Shown here: positions 62,090 through 64,000 of the stretch, piece by piece
How the letters are laid out: each line of letters begins with the position of its first letter
Position numbering within the stretch: position 1 is the first letter of the stretch
Assembly (NCBI GenBank): GCA_025094145.1
Contig: JALLLS010000022.1
Span: forward strand, 1-64,000
Source of the DNA: Spinellus fusiger
Lineage: Eukaryota > Mucoromycota > Mucoromycetes > Mucorales > Phycomycetaceae
Reading direction: 5' to 3'
Length of the DNA stretch: 64,000 bases
Notes under the pieces: generated by a model
The model's database searches: none
What the model was told of the DNA's origin: nothing
Seen by the model: the letters and a program-made list of their open reading frames with translations, nothing else
Program-made: the position numbers and the translations under genes

Positions 62090-62234
62090 AGCCTTCTTAT
62101 TCTAACAGCAAAAAGAGAGAGCGTAGAATTAGGTCGGCGGGTAATTTATTTTCCTTCGTTCTTTCAACACGGACACCACTTTGTCAGTACCTGACTTGTA
62201 CCTGCAGGGATTTGTAGGGAGCCAATGAAAATCA

Positions 62235-62429
62235 CTAAAGAGAGCACTGACAGGTACTTGTCATGACATTTTTAAACCCGATCCCAAGCATTGACTTGAC
62301 AGGGACGCGCTTTTTCATACTGTAATGGGCATTCTGTCCAAAGAGTATATTTGTTTTCGAGTTTACTCTTTTGTTCTTCCAAGTGGACTGTCTAACGTGT
62401 CTTTCTTCTTCACTTGGAATTGTATCCAT
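62235..62429 (-). CDS. Small ORF, 64 residues, uncertain
   Basis: ATG-initiated, basic and polar: M-D-T-I-P-S-E-E-E-R-H-V-R, N-I-L-F-G, K-K-R-V-P-V-K-S-M-L-G-I-G. It lies about 150 bp upstream of the five-exon gene on the same strand. It could be a first exon or a small independent gene; a donor-like GT follows the F-K-N region near 62270. I see no family. Confidence 0.25.
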   Translation of the reverse strand: MDTIPSEEERHVRQSTWKNKRVNSKTNILFGQNAHYSMKKRVPVKSMLGIGFKNVMTSTCQCSL

Positions 62430-63160
62430 GAAGGGGTCTGTAATCTATACCAAACAATGAACACGCTCTACAGTGGGAGAGGCACTTTGGCTTGATAGAA
62501 CTCTATTTTGAAAGACATGCTAGATACCCAGCTTCTATTTGTACAAGGTGGTTCTTCTAAAATAAACAAATGAGAAATAGGGACTATTACCAAAGTATTA
62601 AAATCTCAGATGATAAGTAGAATGAGACTCTTCTTTTTTCTTCTTCTCTTGGTACAATAATAATATGCAGCGAATTACTTCAATTCTTCTGCCAGATACA
62701 CAAGTGCCTTTTTAACAAGACATATTTTCCCTGGTTTTTATTCAATAGTCTATGTCTATATCCAGTTCAGAAGTGGACTTCTTTAGTTTATAACCACTCC
62801 CCAACTACTCTACAGGCTGGAAGTTATCTTGAGGTCAGCCTCAATAGAGATATTTATACTAGCCATCTACTGCTTCATTACCAACCTGTATTTGGCATTC
62901 AAATTTTGTTTGATAGATGCTAAGATGGTTTATACTTTGAATTTATAATTTTTACTTTATAAAGTTGTATTTGTTGTTGTGGTTATCTTAGTACTCTTCT
63001 GTATATATATATATATATTTAAAAAAAAGATTTAAGTTTCTTCAACAAATACTAAGTTTTCTAAGATAAAGAAAAGTTCATATACTTTACACAAGGGATC
63101 CCGGAGCCCAAAAACTATGCAGCTATCCTTTTTACACAACTGTAGATGCAACTTAAACTA
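62430..63160. other. Intergenic, no supported gene
   Basis: AT-rich, with (ta)n at 63003-63020 followed by an A-run. Nothing else recognisable. Confidence 0.5.
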
Positions 63161-63179
63161 CGTAGGCCCATTGAGATCC

Positions 63180-63579
63180 GCTTTTCTTTTTATTGCTTTG
63201 CGTGTGCAGAGCAATACTACACACTGGCATAGAGGGCTGTTTATTCATTATTAACGCCTTTGGCTCACTGCAGCTGTAGACACACATTGGCCAATCGGGG
63301 TGACTTCTCGGACTCTCCGTTGAATGACCATGGACGATCTACATTTCACTCACTTTATTGTCTTTGAAGCTCTTAAAGATAAGCATTTCATCGACCACTG
63401 CCCTGAATCCCTTGTCCTACACAGTTGAATGTTTTGCAGGCTGACACTATTTCTGGCCCCTTTGGGTGCTGCTGCAAGTCATAGATCAAGCTTCTTTTAC
63501 TTGAGGCCTTAAAGTAGAATGATCGACTGATAGGGTAAGTAGGAATGCCCACATGGTATACAATACTACACTTTTTCAT
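63180..63579 (-). pseudogene. Possible coding relic of unknown family
   Basis: A 63-codon open frame (63579-63388) ends C-V-G-Q-G-I-Q-G-S-G-R. In a shifted frame the sequence directly continues V-D-E-M-L-I-F-K-S-F-K-D-N-K, and after a stop reads S-P-R-S-H-P-D-W-P-M-C-V-Y-S-C-S-E-P-K. The blocks look protein-like and collinear but are split by a frameshift and a stop. This suggests a decayed gene, perhaps transposon-borne. An intron (cag acceptor near 63400) could explain the first break but not the later stop. Confidence 0.3.
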
Positions 63580-64000
63580 CTATTGTCCACTTCTTCTCCC
63601 ATTCAAAAAGACCAGAGGCTGTTGGTAGGGTTGTTTTGTTTATAGTTCCAAGTGCATGCGAGTTATTGAGAAGCATTCTTCATAGAAGTCCTAATTACCG
63701 AGAAAAGAAGCCATCACAAAAAAAAAAGAATTTTTTAGTACCCTGTATACCCTTGCTGACACTCATTTCTTTCAGGAGTCTCATTTCATAGGCGTACTCG
63801 GTACATTCATCTGTCATATTATTTCTTCGTTTTTAACGCATTAACTTTCTCTAATACAGTGATATGGGGCCGTTTTTGTAGTTTTTTTTTCTTTTTTTCT
63901 TCTTATGATTTCACAAAGTACCTTGTGTCAAATGTACACATCACCCACACACATCACCCCAAATAATGAATCTGGAGGAGAAATAGAAGTCTCTTCATGA

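Overview
The window reads as nuclear DNA of an early-diverging filamentous fungus, most likely a Mucoromycota (Mucorales-type) species. The sequence is AT-rich. Genes lie on both strands and are interrupted by many very short GT-AG introns (mostly about 45-110 nt). The identifiable proteins are typically fungal (Snf1, Ypt1, Ytm1, Iml2, Hmt1-type ABC transporter, Lcl2, fungal Unc13). A probable NDUFAF4-like complex I assembly factor argues against complex-I-less yeasts. The species assignment is inference only.

Layout. 1-3.0 kb: end of a transposon protein, then its palindromic motif array and a nest of solo-LTR-like repeats. 3.0-16.4 kb: gene-dense core with YTM1 (-), a SPC24-like kinetochore gene (+), SNF1 (+), IML2/TTC39 (-) and a DH-PH RhoGEF (-). 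16.4-20.3 kb: intergenic, with two AT-rich tandem arrays. 20.3-27.2 kb: YPT1, an HMT1/ABCB6-type vacuolar ABC transporter, LCL2 and an NDUFAF4-like gene, all on +. 27.2-39.5 kb: gene-poor, with a second, inverted cluster of the same repeats seen at 1-3 kb, a decayed Tc1/mariner copy and other relics. 39.6-46.1 kb: a PH-domain protein (+) and a large Unc13/Ync13-like gene (-). 46.2-51.1 kb: AT-rich, with microsatellites and no convincing gene. 51.1-53.0 kb: a seven-transmembrane orphan receptor (+). 53.0-59.0 kb: AT-rich, no convincing gene. 59.0-62.1 kb: two minus-strand multi-exon genes of unknown function, one with a GC-AG intron. 62.1-64 kb: a small uncertain ORF and a possible gene relic.

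Functional threads. Several genes belong to membrane traffic and polarity (YPT1, Unc13-like, RhoGEF, PH protein), ER/vacuole and mitochondrial housekeeping (LCL2, HMT1, IML2, NDUFAF4-like) or core growth control (SNF1, YTM1, SPC24). They do not form an operon-like system; linkage is probably incidental. The most unusual structure is the pair of inverted repeat clusters at 1-3 kb and 30.4-33.5 kb. Each carries three solo-LTR-like units matched in subfamily to those of the other cluster, intermixed with fragments of the same transposon 3' end. The most interesting genes are the 7TM receptor and the two unknown genes at 59-62 kb, whose exon structures had to be rebuilt from splice sites and reading frame.
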